Positions 6,581-15,118 of a stretch of 33,007 bases of DNA are shown here, one piece after another. Below the pieces are notes generated by a model. The model saw only the letters and a program-made list of their open reading frames with translations. It was not told where the DNA came from and made no database searches. A program made the position numbers and the translations under genes. The stretch comes from Paratractidigestivibacter sp963611755 (lineage in GTDB: Bacteria; Actinomycetota; Coriobacteriia; Coriobacteriales; Atopobiaceae). Within the stretch, counting starts at the first letter, position 1, and the number at the start of each line of letters is the position of its first letter. The stretch is taken from assembly GCA_963611755.1 (NCBI GenBank), contig CAVDTK010000006.1, positions 1-33,007 of the forward strand, written 5' to 3'.

Positions 6581-7906
6581 CTACGAGCGGGCCTCGCTCT
6601 CTCGGCGAGCGACCTCGTCGATAAGGATAGCATCGCCGTGCTTGGACCCGGCGACCGACAGCGCCATGAAGACGCCCATGGCGGCGATGTAGGCGAAGAG
6701 CATCTTGGGCGCCACGTCCATGACCACGCCGGAAAGGATCGGGGTGATGACCTGGGCCGCCATGCTCACGGTGTAGTAGTAGCCCGAGTAGCGGCCCACG
6801 GACTTGGAGCTGCAGCACTCCAGGATCATCGTATAGACGCACAGGTCGACGCCGCCCAGGGCCACGCCCATCGCAAGGAACACCAGGTAGAGAAGGGGCG
6901 TGAAGGTAGGCGCCAGCCAGATGGCCACGGGGCAGGCCGCCATGATGACCGAGGTGATAAGGGCCACCTTCTTGCGGCCGATCTTAAGCGACAGGTTTGC
7001 CAGCGGCACGTAGCTTGCCAGCGCGCCCACGATGGTCACGATGTTGATCACCGCGTACGAGCCGCCCGCCATGCCAAAGAAGAGGTCCGCGTAGCGGCTG
7101 ATGTTGGTGGTCATGGCGTTGTAGCTCATGTAGTAGAAAAACGTGGCCGACAAGAGCAGCGCGATCGAGACGCGCATGGACTTGTCCGTCACGCGCTCCT
7201 TGCCGCCGGCCTCAGGCGAGTCGTCCTTGTCGATCTCGTCTTCGTCGATGCCCATCTCGAGAGACTTCTCGCGCATCTTCTGGACCAGGGCGGGCTCACG
7301 GACAAAGGCGCCGTAGACCACGGCCGACACCAGGATAAACGCAGCCTGCAGGACAAAGAGCGGCAGGTAGTCGGGGTTTTCCGTCTTGGGGACCATGACC
7401 GAGATGGCCACCAGCATGAGGCCCGTGCCGGCGTACCCCACGATCTTCTCGATGGAGTCGGCCTTGGTGCGCAGCGGGCGCGGCGTGATGTCTGCGACCA
7501 CGGCGACCGTCATGGTGCGGTAGGCGCAGATGGCCAGCAGCGTGAGGATGATCGCGCAGATGAGAAGCGGCAGGCTGGCCGCGTTGTTAGCGATGGCGAT
7601 GAGGGGCACCGAGAGAACGGCCACGGCAGATCCGCCCAGGATAAAGGGGGTGCGGCGGCCGAGCTTGGACGTGCAGCGGTCCGACAGGATGCCAAAGAGG
7701 GGCAGCAAGAACAGGCCAAAGACGTTGTCGATGGCCATGATGGCGCCGGTCAGAGAGTTGGACAGGCCAAAGGTGTTGGTGAGCATCTTGGGGACGATGC
7801 CGTCGTAGACCTGCCAGAAGCTGATCATGCCCATGAACGGCAACGCGGCCAGGGCGACGGCCTTGTTATCGAGCTTGGCGGCTTTCTTTACGTTGGGCTC
7901 TGCCAT
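6581..7906 (-). CDS. MFS transporter, sugar-cation-symporter-like
   Basis: Encodes 441 residues. The ATG at 7906 has AAGGAG five bases upstream. The chain has about twelve hydrophobic segments and the loop between segments 2 and 3 carries DRCTSKLGRRTPFILGG, the G-x-x-x-D-R-x-x-x-x-x-GRR/KP signature seen in GPH/MFS sugar symporters. A charged cytoplasmic loop (about 215-240, EMGIDEDEIDKDDSPEAGG) separates the two halves. The protein would sit in the inner membrane and exchange or import a small solute; sugars or glycosides are most likely by family resemblance, but no substrate can be assigned. It lies between the M20 peptidase gene (upstream, 41-base gap) and the ABC fusion (downstream, 14-base gap) on the same strand. 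The neighbouring peptidase could mean a peptide or amino-acid derivative is carried instead. Confidence 0.88.
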   Translation of the reverse strand: MAEPNVKKAAKLDNKAVALAALPFMGMISFWQVYDGIVPKMLTNTFGLSNSLTGAIMAIDNVFGLFLLPLFGILSDRCTSKLGRRTPFILGGSAVAVLSVPLIAIANNAASLPLLICAIILTLLAICAYRTMTVAVVADITPRPLRTKADSIEKIVGYAGTGLMLVAISVMVPKTENPDYLPLFVLQAAFILVSAVVYGAFVREPALVQKMREKSLEMGIDEDEIDKDDSPEAGGKERVTDKSMRVSIALLLSATFFYYMSYNAMTTNISRYADLFFGMAGGSYAVINIVTIVGALASYVPLANLSLKIGRKKVALITSVIMAACPVAIWLAPTFTPLLYLVFLAMGVALGGVDLCVYTMILECCSSKSVGRYSGYYYTVSMAAQVITPILSGVVMDVAPKMLFAYIAAMGVFMALSVAGSKHGDAILIDEVARRESEARS

Positions 7907-7947
7907 GGTTTTCTCCTTACCCTAAAGAACGGCTGGGCGAGACGGGC

Positions 7948-9408
7948 CTACAGGCTCGCCAGGTTGGCGAGAAACGCGACGTAGAACTCGATGCCGCGCC
8001 TGTAGACGTCCACGCCGATGCGCTCGTTGGCCGCGTGGAGAAGGCCGCGGGCCTCGGCGGAGTAGACAAAGCCGCAGAAGCGGTAGACGCGCTCGCAGAT
8101 GGCGTTGAACTCGCGCGAGTCGGTGCAGGAGTTCTGCACGTAGGGGGCAAAGCCCACCTCGGGGTAGACGCCCTTCACGCAGCGGTGGATATAGTCGAAA
8201 GCAACGTCGTCCTCAAAGGGGCTCACCGGCGCGGGCTCGCTGTAGGGAATCGTCTCGTTGATCTCGACCGTCACGTGGTCGGGCGTGAGGCCCGAGGCGC
8301 GGCAGACCTCGCGGGCGCGGCGGCGGGCACGCTCAACGGCGTCGTCGATGGTCTCGAAAGGCGCGATGCGCACGTTGAAGTTGGCCGTGGCGACCGGCGG
8401 CAGAACGTTGTGGGCCGTGGAGCCCTGCAGCTGGGTGAGCGCGTAGGTGGTGCGCAGCATGGCGGCCGTCTCGGGGCTCTTGGCCATGATCTGCGTGACG
8501 GCCGGGCGCGTGAGCCAGAGGTTGTCGAAGACCGTCTTGTAAAGGTCCGACGAGCGCGCGCCCAGCTCGGCCAGCGTGGCCTCGACGGCAGGCGTGAGCT
8601 GCGGCTTCCCGGGATTTGCCGAGATGTGCTCGCACACACGGCACAAGAGGCGGCAGGCGTCGTTGGCAGCAGGCGTCGAGGCGTGGCCGCCGTCGGCGCG
8701 GGCGGTCACCGTGAGGTCGACGTGGCCCTTCTCGCAAACGCCCACCATAGCCACCGGGACCTCGACGCCCAGCGGCGCGTCGGCAGCGATGGCACCGCCC
8801 TCATCGAGGACCATGTAGGGGTGGATGTCGTTGTTGCGCAGCCACTCGACGGCGTGGCGGCAGGTGGGGGCGGCGATCTCCTCGCCGTCGCTGGAGAAGT
8901 ACCAGACGTCGCGCGGCGGGACATATCCCTTGCTCACCAGGTGCTCGGCCGCCTCGAAGAAGGCGCCAACGATGCACTTGGTGTCCAGGGTACCGCGGGC
9001 CCAGATCTCGCCGTCGATGATCTGGGCGCCAAAGGGGTCGTGGTCCCACTTCTGGCCGTCGACCGGGACGACGTCCTGGTGGGCCATCATGACCACGGGG
9101 TCGAGCGCGGCGTCGGCGCCGGGCCAGCGCAAAAGGATGCCGAAGTCGTCGATGATATGGAGCTCGGCCACCTCGAAGAACTTGGGGTACAGCCGACGCA
9201 GCGTGGGCACCCACTGCTCGAAGGGCTCGTCGTCGCGCTGGCTCACGTCCTCGCGCGAGACGGTCTGGATGCGCAGGAGCTCCTGAAAGCGGGCCACCTC
9301 GGCATCTCCCGCCTTATAGCCTCCGGCGTCCAGGCCGTCGAGGGCGATCGGCGCGTCCTTCTCGGATTCAAGCTCGTCGTCCACTGTTTCAACCGTGTCC
9401 ACAGACAT
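7948..9408 (-). CDS. M20 family metallopeptidase (carboxypeptidase/dipeptidase-like)
   Basis: Encodes 486 residues. The start ATG at 9408 follows GAGGAG. M20 enzymes are two-zinc exopeptidases or deacylases. The metal site is visible: MMAHQDVVP supplies the first His and Asp, RGTLDTKC the bridging Asp, and SSDGEE the catalytic Glu and next ligand; a later E-G-G motif (VLDEGGAIAAD) and a His in NSCTDSRE/GLLHAANERI complete the pattern. The dimerisation domain lies in the middle (about 225-360, including DGGHAST). There is no signal peptide, so it acts in the cytoplasm on imported peptides or N-acyl amino acids. The length and motif order resemble carboxypeptidase-S-like and PepV-like members. 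It follows the GntR gene by 166 bases and is followed by an MFS exchanger and an ABC permease, which fits uptake and breakdown of peptides or amino-acid conjugates, though this is inference. Confidence 0.92.
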   Translation of the reverse strand: MSVDTVETVDDELESEKDAPIALDGLDAGGYKAGDAEVARFQELLRIQTVSREDVSQRDDEPFEQWVPTLRRLYPKFFEVAELHIIDDFGILLRWPGADAALDPVVMMAHQDVVPVDGQKWDHDPFGAQIIDGEIWARGTLDTKCIVGAFFEAAEHLVSKGYVPPRDVWYFSSDGEEIAAPTCRHAVEWLRNNDIHPYMVLDEGGAIAADAPLGVEVPVAMVGVCEKGHVDLTVTARADGGHASTPAANDACRLLCRVCEHISANPGKPQLTPAVEATLAELGARSSDLYKTVFDNLWLTRPAVTQIMAKSPETAAMLRTTYALTQLQGSTAHNVLPPVATANFNVRIAPFETIDDAVERARRRAREVCRASGLTPDHVTVEINETIPYSEPAPVSPFEDDVAFDYIHRCVKGVYPEVGFAPYVQNSCTDSREFNAICERVYRFCGFVYSAEARGLLHAANERIGVDVYRRGIEFYVAFLANLASL

Positions 9409-9574
9409 GAAAAGCTCCTCTCACCATAGGTTGGTTGAAAGGAGCATAGGCTTGTCTGCTGGCAGGCGGCGAGAAGCGATACCGACTGTTCATGTATTAC
9501 GAGGTGGGAAAGGCGCCGGTTTTCGAGAAGAGCGGCCGACGACGGCGAGGCGGACGGGGCAGCCCCGCCCTCCC

Positions 9575-10300
9575 CTACGACCTCACGTGCGAGATGCGGT
9601 AACGGAACTGCTCGGAGCGGGCGACCGAGTGGGTGTACTCGACCACGCCGTTCTTCTCGCCATAGGTCGTGCGCGCCAGGCGAAGGACCGGCGAGCCTTC
9701 CGGGATCACCAGGATCTCGGACTCGTCGGCGGTGGCGGTGCCGGCGTAGAGCTCCTCCTCGGCCACACGGATCCCCTTGTGGTATTCGCGCTCCATGATG
9801 TCGGAGAGCGGGCGCAGCAAGATGTCCTCGGCAGTAAGCGAGGCGAACTCATCCGCAGGTAGATAGGTCAGCTCGAGCATGGTGGGCACCTCGTCCACCA
9901 AACGCAGGCGCCGGAAGCGGTAGACGTTGTCGCCGGGGCGAAGGTCCATCTGGTAGGCCACGGGCGCAGGCGCGGGGCAGACGCCGAACTCGAGGAGCTT
10001 GGTCTTGGGGTTGTGGCCCGTGCTTCTGGTCTGCTCGGTGAAGCTGTAGAGGCCCAAGGGGTTCACCATCTCGCGCGAGATGCCGGACACGAAGGTGCCC
10101 TTGCCGTGGCGGCGGTTGATGAGGCCCTGGGTCTCGAGCTCCTTCAAGGCAAGGCGCACCGTGGTGCGCGACAGGCCGTAGCTCTCGGAAAGCTCGCGCT
10201 CGGACGGGAGAAGGTCTCCTGGCGACAGCGTGGTGATCTTCTCGCGCAGGAGCTCGACGAGCTGGTTGTACAGCGGCTTTTTCCTGGGCGTGCTGTCCAT
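9575..10300 (-). CDS. GntR/HutC-family transcriptional regulator with UTRA domain
   Basis: Encodes 241 residues from the ATG at 10300, which has AAAGGGGG upstream; longer in-frame starts would run into the upstream phosphatase gene. Residues about 5-75 form the winged helix-turn-helix (PLYNQLVELLREKI, LPSERELSESYGLSRTTVR, GLINRRHGKGTFVSG). Residues about 90-235 form the UTRA effector domain (GDNVYRFRRLRLVDEVPTML, near the end GSPVLRLARTTYGEKNGVVEYT). UTRA regulators usually bind sugar phosphates or related ligands and repress linked genes. Its position at the end of the ROK-EIIA-HAD run suggests it controls that set and perhaps the peptidase and transporter genes beyond. The effector is unknown. 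The perfect inverted repeat at 11854-11887 is a possible but unproven operator. Confidence 0.93.
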   Translation of the reverse strand: MDSTPRKKPLYNQLVELLREKITTLSPGDLLPSERELSESYGLSRTTVRLALKELETQGLINRRHGKGTFVSGISREMVNPLGLYSFTEQTRSTGHNPKTKLLEFGVCPAPAPVAYQMDLRPGDNVYRFRRLRLVDEVPTMLELTYLPADEFASLTAEDILLRPLSDIMEREYHKGIRVAEEELYAGTATADESEILVIPEGSPVLRLARTTYGEKNGVVEYTHSVARSEQFRYRISHVRS

Positions 10301-10454
10301 CGAGGGCCCCCTTTGCGACGCGGCGCGTTGTGATCCGTCAGGCAGATGCGCGGAGCGGCGCCCTCTTTTGCGAGAAGACCGGCCGGCGCATGAAAGTTCA
10401 ATATACCTAACGGGACGGGAAATAAGAATACCCGTGTCGCCCGTCACGCGGGTT

Positions 10455-11276
10455 TTATCGGGTAAACGGCCACTCGCCGCGGGATAGCGCCTCGATGCAG
10501 GCCGCCACAGCATCGTCTTGGACCGAGCCGATGTGCCAGCGCGCGGCCTTTGCCGCCTCGGGCATCGCGTTTTCGACCGCCACGCTGTTGACGGCGTTCT
10601 CAAAGAGGGGCAAGTCGTTGCCGCCGTCGCCGAAGACGACGACCTCATCGTTGGAAAGGCCCAGGTAATCGCGCAGCCACGCGAGGGCCGTACCCTTGTT
10701 CCAGCCCTTGGGCATGATGTTGGAGAACATGGGCTGCGGCACATCGAAGTCGAGCTCGGGCACCTCGCGCGAGAGCATATCGACCCAACGGCGCGTCTCG
10801 TCCAGGTCTCCTACCAGGAAGGCGTTCGCCTTGGGCACAGCCTGGTCCGGGATCTCGATGGAGTCCATGCCGCCCTTGGCGTAGGCCGGGAAGGCGATGG
10901 CCAGGTCCTCCAGCTCGCCGCAGACGAGCCGCGGCGAGCCGTTGGAGTAGATCATCATTCCGGCGTGCGGGGTCTCCTCGAGCACAGCCTGGACTTTGCG
11001 CAGGTACTGGGGGTCGAGGCCCCGCTCCAGGACCATCTGACCCTGGTGGTAGACCTGCAGGCCATTCGTGGCGATAGCCGTCGAGCAGCAGGCCTGGTCG
11101 TTATCGAAGAAGCGCGGGATCCACGAGTAGAACCTGCCGCTCGCGGGGCCCACGGCGATTCCGGCCTCCATCGCCTGGTGGAAGGCGGCGCGGGTGCGCG
11201 CAGAGACGACCTTCTCGCCCCAAGGCAGGATGGTCCCGTCGATATCGGTGAGGATGAGCTTGGCAGGCGTGGTCAT
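10455..11276 (-). CDS. HAD-superfamily (Cof-type, IIB) phosphatase
   Basis: Encodes 273 residues. The nucleophile motif is ILTDIDGTIL near the N terminus, with the second Asp as general acid; motif II is in GPASGRFYS, the conserved Lys lies in MPKGWNKGTAL, and motif IV reads VVVFGDGGNDLPLFE. A cap domain (about 85-190) of the IIB type lies between motifs II and III. Such enzymes dephosphorylate sugar phosphates, flavins or cofactors in the cytoplasm. A GGAG site precedes the ATG at 11276. It sits 35 bases after the EIIA gene and 154 bases before the GntR gene, all in the same direction, so sugar-phosphate detoxification or recycling is a fair guess. A related but distinct IIB phosphatase lies at 23264-24103. 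Confidence 0.93.
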   Translation of the reverse strand: MTTPAKLILTDIDGTILPWGEKVVSARTRAAFHQAMEAGIAVGPASGRFYSWIPRFFDNDQACCSTAIATNGLQVYHQGQMVLERGLDPQYLRKVQAVLEETPHAGMMIYSNGSPRLVCGELEDLAIAFPAYAKGGMDSIEIPDQAVPKANAFLVGDLDETRRWVDMLSREVPELDFDVPQPMFSNIMPKGWNKGTALAWLRDYLGLSNDEVVVFGDGGNDLPLFENAVNSVAVENAMPEAAKAARWHIGSVQDDAVAACIEALSRGEWPFTR

Positions 11277-11311
11277 GGAGCGCTTCTCCGCAGGTAAATG
11301 AGCGGGTAGGC

Positions 11312-11770
11312 TTAGGCCTCGGCCTCAAGGCCGTCGTTCACGAGCTTGGCCACGGCGTCGGCGTCGGCGGCGGCCAGCATGCCGGAGCGGAAGCCCTCGT
11401 CCATGAGCATGACGGCCACGCGGGACAGCATGGCGAGGTGCTCGGCGGACTGGGAAGCGGGGATGAGCAGGCCAAGGACGCAGGTGACGGGGGCGCCGTC
11501 CATGGAGCGCCACTCGACGCCCTGGGCCAGCTTGACGATCAGGACGCAGGGCTCGCTCACGGCGTCGCTCTTGGCGTGGGGAATGGCGAAGCCGCCCATC
11601 ATGCCGGTGGTGCCTGCGGCCTCGCGGGCCTTGAAGGCCTCGAGGACGGCGGAGGCGTCGGTGGCGACGCCGGCAGCGACGGCCTTCTCGGACAGGAACT
11701 GCATTACCTCGTCGACGGAGGTCGCGGGGTTATCGAGAAAGACGTTAGAGGCCAGAACTTTAGTGCTCAT
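11312..11770 (-). CDS. Stand-alone PTS EIIA domain protein (fructose/mannitol type)
   Basis: Encodes 152 residues. I choose the ATG at 11770 (TGGAG upstream, good spacing) over a longer in-frame start at 11848. The fold is EIIA-Fru/Mtl: the phosphorylated His lies in MMGGFAIPHAKSDAV at about residue 66, and the later VTCVLGLLIPASQSAEHLAML matches the second half of the domain. In a complete PTS this protein would take phosphate from HPr and pass it to EIIB. No EIIB or EIIC gene of the fructose class is seen here; neighbours are a ROK kinase, a HAD phosphatase and a GntR regulator. It may therefore serve a permease elsewhere or act as a phosphorylation-state sensor. A palindromic operator and an extended -10 lie upstream. 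Confidence 0.93.
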   Translation of the reverse strand: MSTKVLASNVFLDNPATSVDEVMQFLSEKAVAAGVATDASAVLEAFKAREAAGTTGMMGGFAIPHAKSDAVSEPCVLIVKLAQGVEWRSMDGAPVTCVLGLLIPASQSAEHLAMLSRVAVMLMDEGFRSGMLAAADADAVAKLVNDGLEAEA

Positions 11771-11838
11771 AGGTGAACTCCAATCTCGACGCAATGCCGG
11801 TGAGGCCGCATCAGGTATGCGATTTGCACTTAGGGAAG

Positions 11839-11847
11839 AGAATAGCA
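11839..11847 (-). promoter_or_regulatory. Candidate extended -10 promoter of the EIIA gene
   Basis: Minus strand TGC-TATTCT, about 70 bases upstream of the EIIA start codon. The inverted repeat at 11854-11887 covers the place where a -35 box would be, so binding there could block RNA polymerase. The -35 itself is poor. Confidence 0.4.
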
Positions 11848-11853
11848 CCGTTT

Positions 11854-11887
11854 ACCGGTTCTGCCATTGACAAACAGCAGAACCGGT
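11854..11887. promoter_or_regulatory. Perfect 11-bp inverted repeat, probable operator
   Basis: ACCGGTTCTGC at 11854-11864 and its exact reverse complement GCAGAACCGGT at 11877-11887 are separated by 12 bases. No U-run follows on either strand, so this is not a typical terminator. A second perfect palindrome, GGAACGTTCC, lies at 11894-11903. Both sit in the 176-base gap between the ROK kinase and EIIA genes, just upstream of a candidate -10. They are best read as operator sites for a dimeric regulator, possibly the nearby GntR protein or another one. Confidence 0.6.
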
Positions 11888-11946
11888 ATAAGGGGAACGT
11901 TCCTCTTTTTGGGCGCGCGGCGGGCCGGGGCTTCCGAGCGGCGGCG

Positions 11947-12903
11947 CTACTTGACGCCGGCCTCGCGGCGCAGGCGCAAGGCCTCGTAGGCGCAGCCGTA
12001 CATGGCGGCCTGGTTGCCAAGGCTCGCGGCCTCGATGCGCACGTCCTTGCAGGTAGGAAGCGCGTGGGCGTTGAAGCGGGCGCGAAGCTCGGGCGCGAAG
12101 GTGGCAAAAGCGCCGGCCACGCCGCCGCCGATGAGGTACATCGAGGGGTCGACCACGCAGGAGACCTGGGCCATGGCCTGGGCCAGGTACTCGCACATCT
12201 GGTCGACGGCGAGCTTGGCGCACTCGTCGCCGTTGGCCAGCGCGCGGAAGACCGACAGGGTGTCGGTCGCGTGCTCGACGTGGACGGGGGTCACGCCGCG
12301 GCGCTCGCACTCGGCCAGGTACAGGCGCACGACGCCCTTGGCCGAGGCGTACTGCTCAAGGCAGCCGTGGCGGCCGCAGCCGCACGTGAGGGGCTCGGAG
12401 GGGTTCACGGTGATGTGGCCGATCTCGCCGCCGGCGCCAAACGCGCCCGCTACCAGGCGTCCGTTGACGACGACGCCCGCGCCCACGCCGGTACCCAGCG
12501 CGATCAGGACATAGCTCGAGGCGCCGTGGGCCACGCCCGCCCACATCTCGCCCAGGGCGGCCGCGTTGGCGTCGTTGACGAAGGCGACCTGCGCGCGCGG
12601 GAAGGTGGCGGTGATGGCGCCCACCAGGCCCTCGGGGTCAAGCTGGATGTTGGGGAGAAAACCGACGGTGCCGTCGTCTGCCACGGGGCCAGGGATGTCC
12701 AGGCCGCAGGCGATGACGTCCTCGGGGCCGGAGTCGTGGGCGGCCAGGATCTTGGAGAGGCCCTCGGTCACGATGGCGAAGGCCTCGTCGGAGGTGAGCT
12801 CGGGCGTAGGGATCTTGCGCTCCTCAAGAAGCTCGCCCTCGGGGGTGAAAAGGCCCGCCTTGATGCTGGTTCCGCCGATGTCGATTCCCAAAACTGCTTC
12901 CAT
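11947..12903 (-). CDS. ROK-family sugar kinase (glucokinase-like)
   Basis: Encodes 318 residues. The ATP-binding start is GIDIGGTSIKAGLF, the middle has FVNDANAAALGE with the catalytic Asp, and ALGTGVGAGVVVNG is the second phosphate-binding motif. The ROK zinc motif is complete: GHITVNPSEPLTCGCGRHGCLEQ is the region, with His and three Cys ligands. The sugar-binding E-x-G-H is present as EIGHI. Members phosphorylate glucose, mannose, fructose or N-acyl-hexosamines in the cytoplasm; the exact sugar cannot be read from the sequence, though full catalytic motifs argue for an active kinase rather than a repressor, and no helix-turn-helix domain is present. An AAGGGA site precedes the ATG at 12903. 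It is the first visible gene of the minus-strand run that continues through EIIA, HAD phosphatase and GntR regulator. Confidence 0.93.
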   Translation of the reverse strand: MEAVLGIDIGGTSIKAGLFTPEGELLEERKIPTPELTSDEAFAIVTEGLSKILAAHDSGPEDVIACGLDIPGPVADDGTVGFLPNIQLDPEGLVGAITATFPRAQVAFVNDANAAALGEMWAGVAHGASSYVLIALGTGVGAGVVVNGRLVAGAFGAGGEIGHITVNPSEPLTCGCGRHGCLEQYASAKGVVRLYLAECERRGVTPVHVEHATDTLSVFRALANGDECAKLAVDQMCEYLAQAMAQVSCVVDPSMYLIGGGVAGAFATFAPELRARFNAHALPTCKDVRIEAASLGNQAAMYGCAYEALRLRREAGVK

Positions 12904-12976
12904 GGCACGCGTCCCTTCATGTCATTGCCGCGCCGGGCCACGTTGGCGGCGCGGCGCGCTTGTTTAGCGTCCCTCC

Positions 12977-13005
12977 ATGATATGGATTCGCGGGGGCGTT
13001 TTGAA
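12977..13005 (-). promoter_or_regulatory. Candidate promoter of the ROK kinase operon
   Basis: Minus strand TTCAAA (13000-13005) and TATCAT (12977-12982) are 17 bases apart and lie about 75 bases before the kinase ATG. This is the best match in the 159 bases left before the assembly gap. Confidence 0.35.
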
Positions 13006-13062
13006 CCGGCGCGCCGCAAACGGTTGCGCGGCCGACACGATTTGCCCCGCGGGCGCGGTGGG

Positions 13063-13999
13063 NNNNNNNNNNNNNNNNNNNNNNNNNNNNNNNNNNNNNN
13101 NNNNNNNNNNNNNNNNNNNNNNNNNNNNNNNNNNNNNNNNNNNNNNNNNNNNNNNNNNNNNNNNNNNNNNNNNNNNNNNNNNNNNNNNNNNNNNNNNNNN
13201 NNNNNNNNNNNNNNNNNNNNNNNNNNNNNNNNNNNNNNNNNNNNNNNNNNNNNNNNNNNNNNNNNNNNNNNNNNNNNNNNNNNNNNNNNNNNNNNNNNNN
13301 NNNNNNNNNNNNNNNNNNNNNNNNNNNNNNNNNNNNNNNNNNNNNNNNNNNNNNNNNNNNNNNNNNNNNNNNNNNNNNNNNNNNNNNNNNNNNNNNNNNN
13401 NNNNNNNNNNNNNNNNNNNNNNNNNNNNNNNNNNNNNNNNNNNNNNNNNNNNNNNNNNNNNNNNNNNNNNNNNNNNNNNNNNNNNNNNNNNNNNNNNNNN
13501 NNNNNNNNNNNNNNNNNNNNNNNNNNNNNNNNNNNNNNNNNNNNNNNNNNNNNNNNNNNNNNNNNNNNNNNNNNNNNNNNNNNNNNNNNNNNNNNNNNNN
13601 NNNNNNNNNNNNNNNNNNNNNNNNNNNNNNNNNNNNNNNNNNNNNNNNNNNNNNNNNNNNNNNNNNNNNNNNNNNNNNNNNNNNNNNNNNNNNNNNNNNN
13701 NNNNNNNNNNNNNNNNNNNNNNNNNNNNNNNNNNNNNNNNNNNNNNNNNNNNNNNNNNNNNNNNNNNNNNNNNNNNNNNNNNNNNNNNNNNNNNNNNNNN
13801 NNNNNNNNNNNNNNNNNNNNNNNNNNNNNNNNNNNNNNNNNNNNNNNNNNNNNNNNNNNNNNNNNNNNNNNNNNNNNNNNNNNNNNNNNNNNNNNNNNNN
13901 NNNNNNNNNNNNNNNNNNNNNNNNNNNNNNNNNNNNNNNNNNNNNNNNNNNNNNNNNNNNNNNNNNNNNNNNNNNNNNNNNNNNNNNNNNNNNNNNNNN
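13063..13999. other. Assembly gap (run of N)
   Basis: 937 undetermined bases. Any reading frames through it are artefacts of N. It must contain the 5' part of the M32 carboxypeptidase gene (roughly 140 codons if the protein has the usual length near 500 residues). The rest may hold the divergent promoter region. The true size of the gap may differ from the number of Ns. Confidence 0.98.
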
Positions 14000-15088
14000 A
14001 AGATCCGCATCGCCCAGGCCATGAAGCCCGGCCAGGACCCCTACGACGTGTGGCTCAACGAATACGAGCAGGGCACCTCGCGCGCCTTCTACGACCCGTT
14101 CTTCTCGCAGGTCAAGGACTGTGTGGTGCCCCTTCTGGCCGACTGCATGGCAAGCGAGCGCAAGCCTAACCACGCCGCCTGCGACGGCCACTTCGACGAG
14201 GCGCGCCAATGGGAGCTGGCCCGCGACCTGATGGAGCTCGAGGGCGTGAACCCGCGCCGCCTGTGGGTGGGCAAGACCGAGCACCCCTTTACCGGCGGCC
14301 CAGGCATCGGCTTTGTGCTGATTGCCAGCCACGTCTACCCCGACAACGTCTTGTCCAACGTCTTCAGCATGCTGCACGAGGGCGGCCACACCCTCTATGA
14401 GCAGGGCGTCGACATGTCCTTTGCCATGACCTCGCTCAAGGGCGGCACGTCGATGGGCATGCACGAGGCGCAGTCGCGCTTCTTCGAGAACATCGTGGGC
14501 CGCTCCGAGGCTTTCGCGCGCCCGCTGCTCAAGGTCTTGCAGGGCCGCTTCCCCGGGCAGTTTGGCCGCGTGACCCCCTATCAGCTCTTCATGGCCGAGA
14601 ACTGCGCCGAGCCCTGCCTCATCCGCTGCGACGCCGACGAGCTAACCTATCCCCTGCATATCCTGGTGCGCTACGAGATCGAGCAGCTGCTCTTCAGCGG
14701 CGAGGCCACGGCCAAGGACGTGCCCGGCCTTTGGGCGGCCAAGTACAAGGAGTACCTGGGGCTCGACGTGCCCAACCACACCGATGGCGCCTTGCAGGAC
14801 ACGCACTGGTCCGGCGGCGACTTCGGCTACTTCCCCACCTACGCGCTGGGCAGCGCCTTCGGGGCGCAGTTCAAGGCCGCGATGGTCGCGCAGGGCATGG
14901 ACTTCGACGGCGTCTGCGCAAGCGGCGACCTCGCGCCGATCAGGGCCTGGCTCGGCGAGAAGATCTGGCGCCACGGACGGGCCAAGGACTCCGCGGAGCT
15001 GATCGAGGCCGCGTGCGGCGAGCCCTTCTCGCCCACCTACTACACCGACTACCTCACCGAGAAGTTCACGCGCGTCTACCAGCTGTAA
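14000..15088 (+). CDS. M32 family carboxypeptidase, 5' end missing in the gap
   Basis: The visible 362 residues are the C-terminal part of a Taq-type metallocarboxypeptidase, which removes single residues from peptide C termini using one divalent metal ion. The metal motif is LHEGGHTLYEQ (HExxH, codons at 14375-14389), followed by GMHEAQSRFFEN, whose Glu is the third ligand. The family motif DTHWSGGDFGYFPTYALG is also intact. The reading frame is open from the first base after the Ns (AAG ATC CGC) to TAA at 15086-15088. No signal peptide can be judged because the start is lost. It runs divergently from the ROK kinase gene, and its stop is followed by a long hairpin shared with the convergent toxin-antitoxin pair. 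It probably takes part in peptide recycling in the cytoplasm. Confidence 0.96.
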   Translation, partial: KIRIAQAMKPGQDPYDVWLNEYEQGTSRAFYDPFFSQVKDCVVPLLADCMASERKPNHAACDGHFDEARQWELARDLMELEGVNPRRLWVGKTEHPFTGGPGIGFVLIASHVYPDNVLSNVFSMLHEGGHTLYEQGVDMSFAMTSLKGGTSMGMHEAQSRFFENIVGRSEAFARPLLKVLQGRFPGQFGRVTPYQLFMAENCAEPCLIRCDADELTYPLHILVRYEIEQLLFSGEATAKDVPGLWAAKYKEYLGLDVPNHTDGALQDTHWSGGDFGYFPTYALGSAFGAQFKAAMVAQGMDFDGVCASGDLAPIRAWLGEKIWRHGRAKDSAELIEAACGEPFSPTYYTDYLTEKFTRVYQL

Positions 15089-15118
15089 GGGGCAGGAACG
15101 GGGCCCAACCGGACGCCG

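Noticed and set aside
6567..6842. N-terminal extension of the ABC fusion into the MFS gene
   Set aside because: The added residues are Arg/His/Gly-rich shadow sequence of the MFS gene, and a signal peptide begins exactly at the ATG at 6566.
9541..9574. Terminator after the GntR gene
   Set aside because: GGCGGGG and CCCCGTCCGCC can pair, but imperfectly and with no U-run, so read-through to the M20 gene remains possible.
11773..14169. Open frames running through the N gap
   Set aside because: They exist only because N codons are not read as stops. The sole real frame at the gap edge is the M32 peptidase from 14000.
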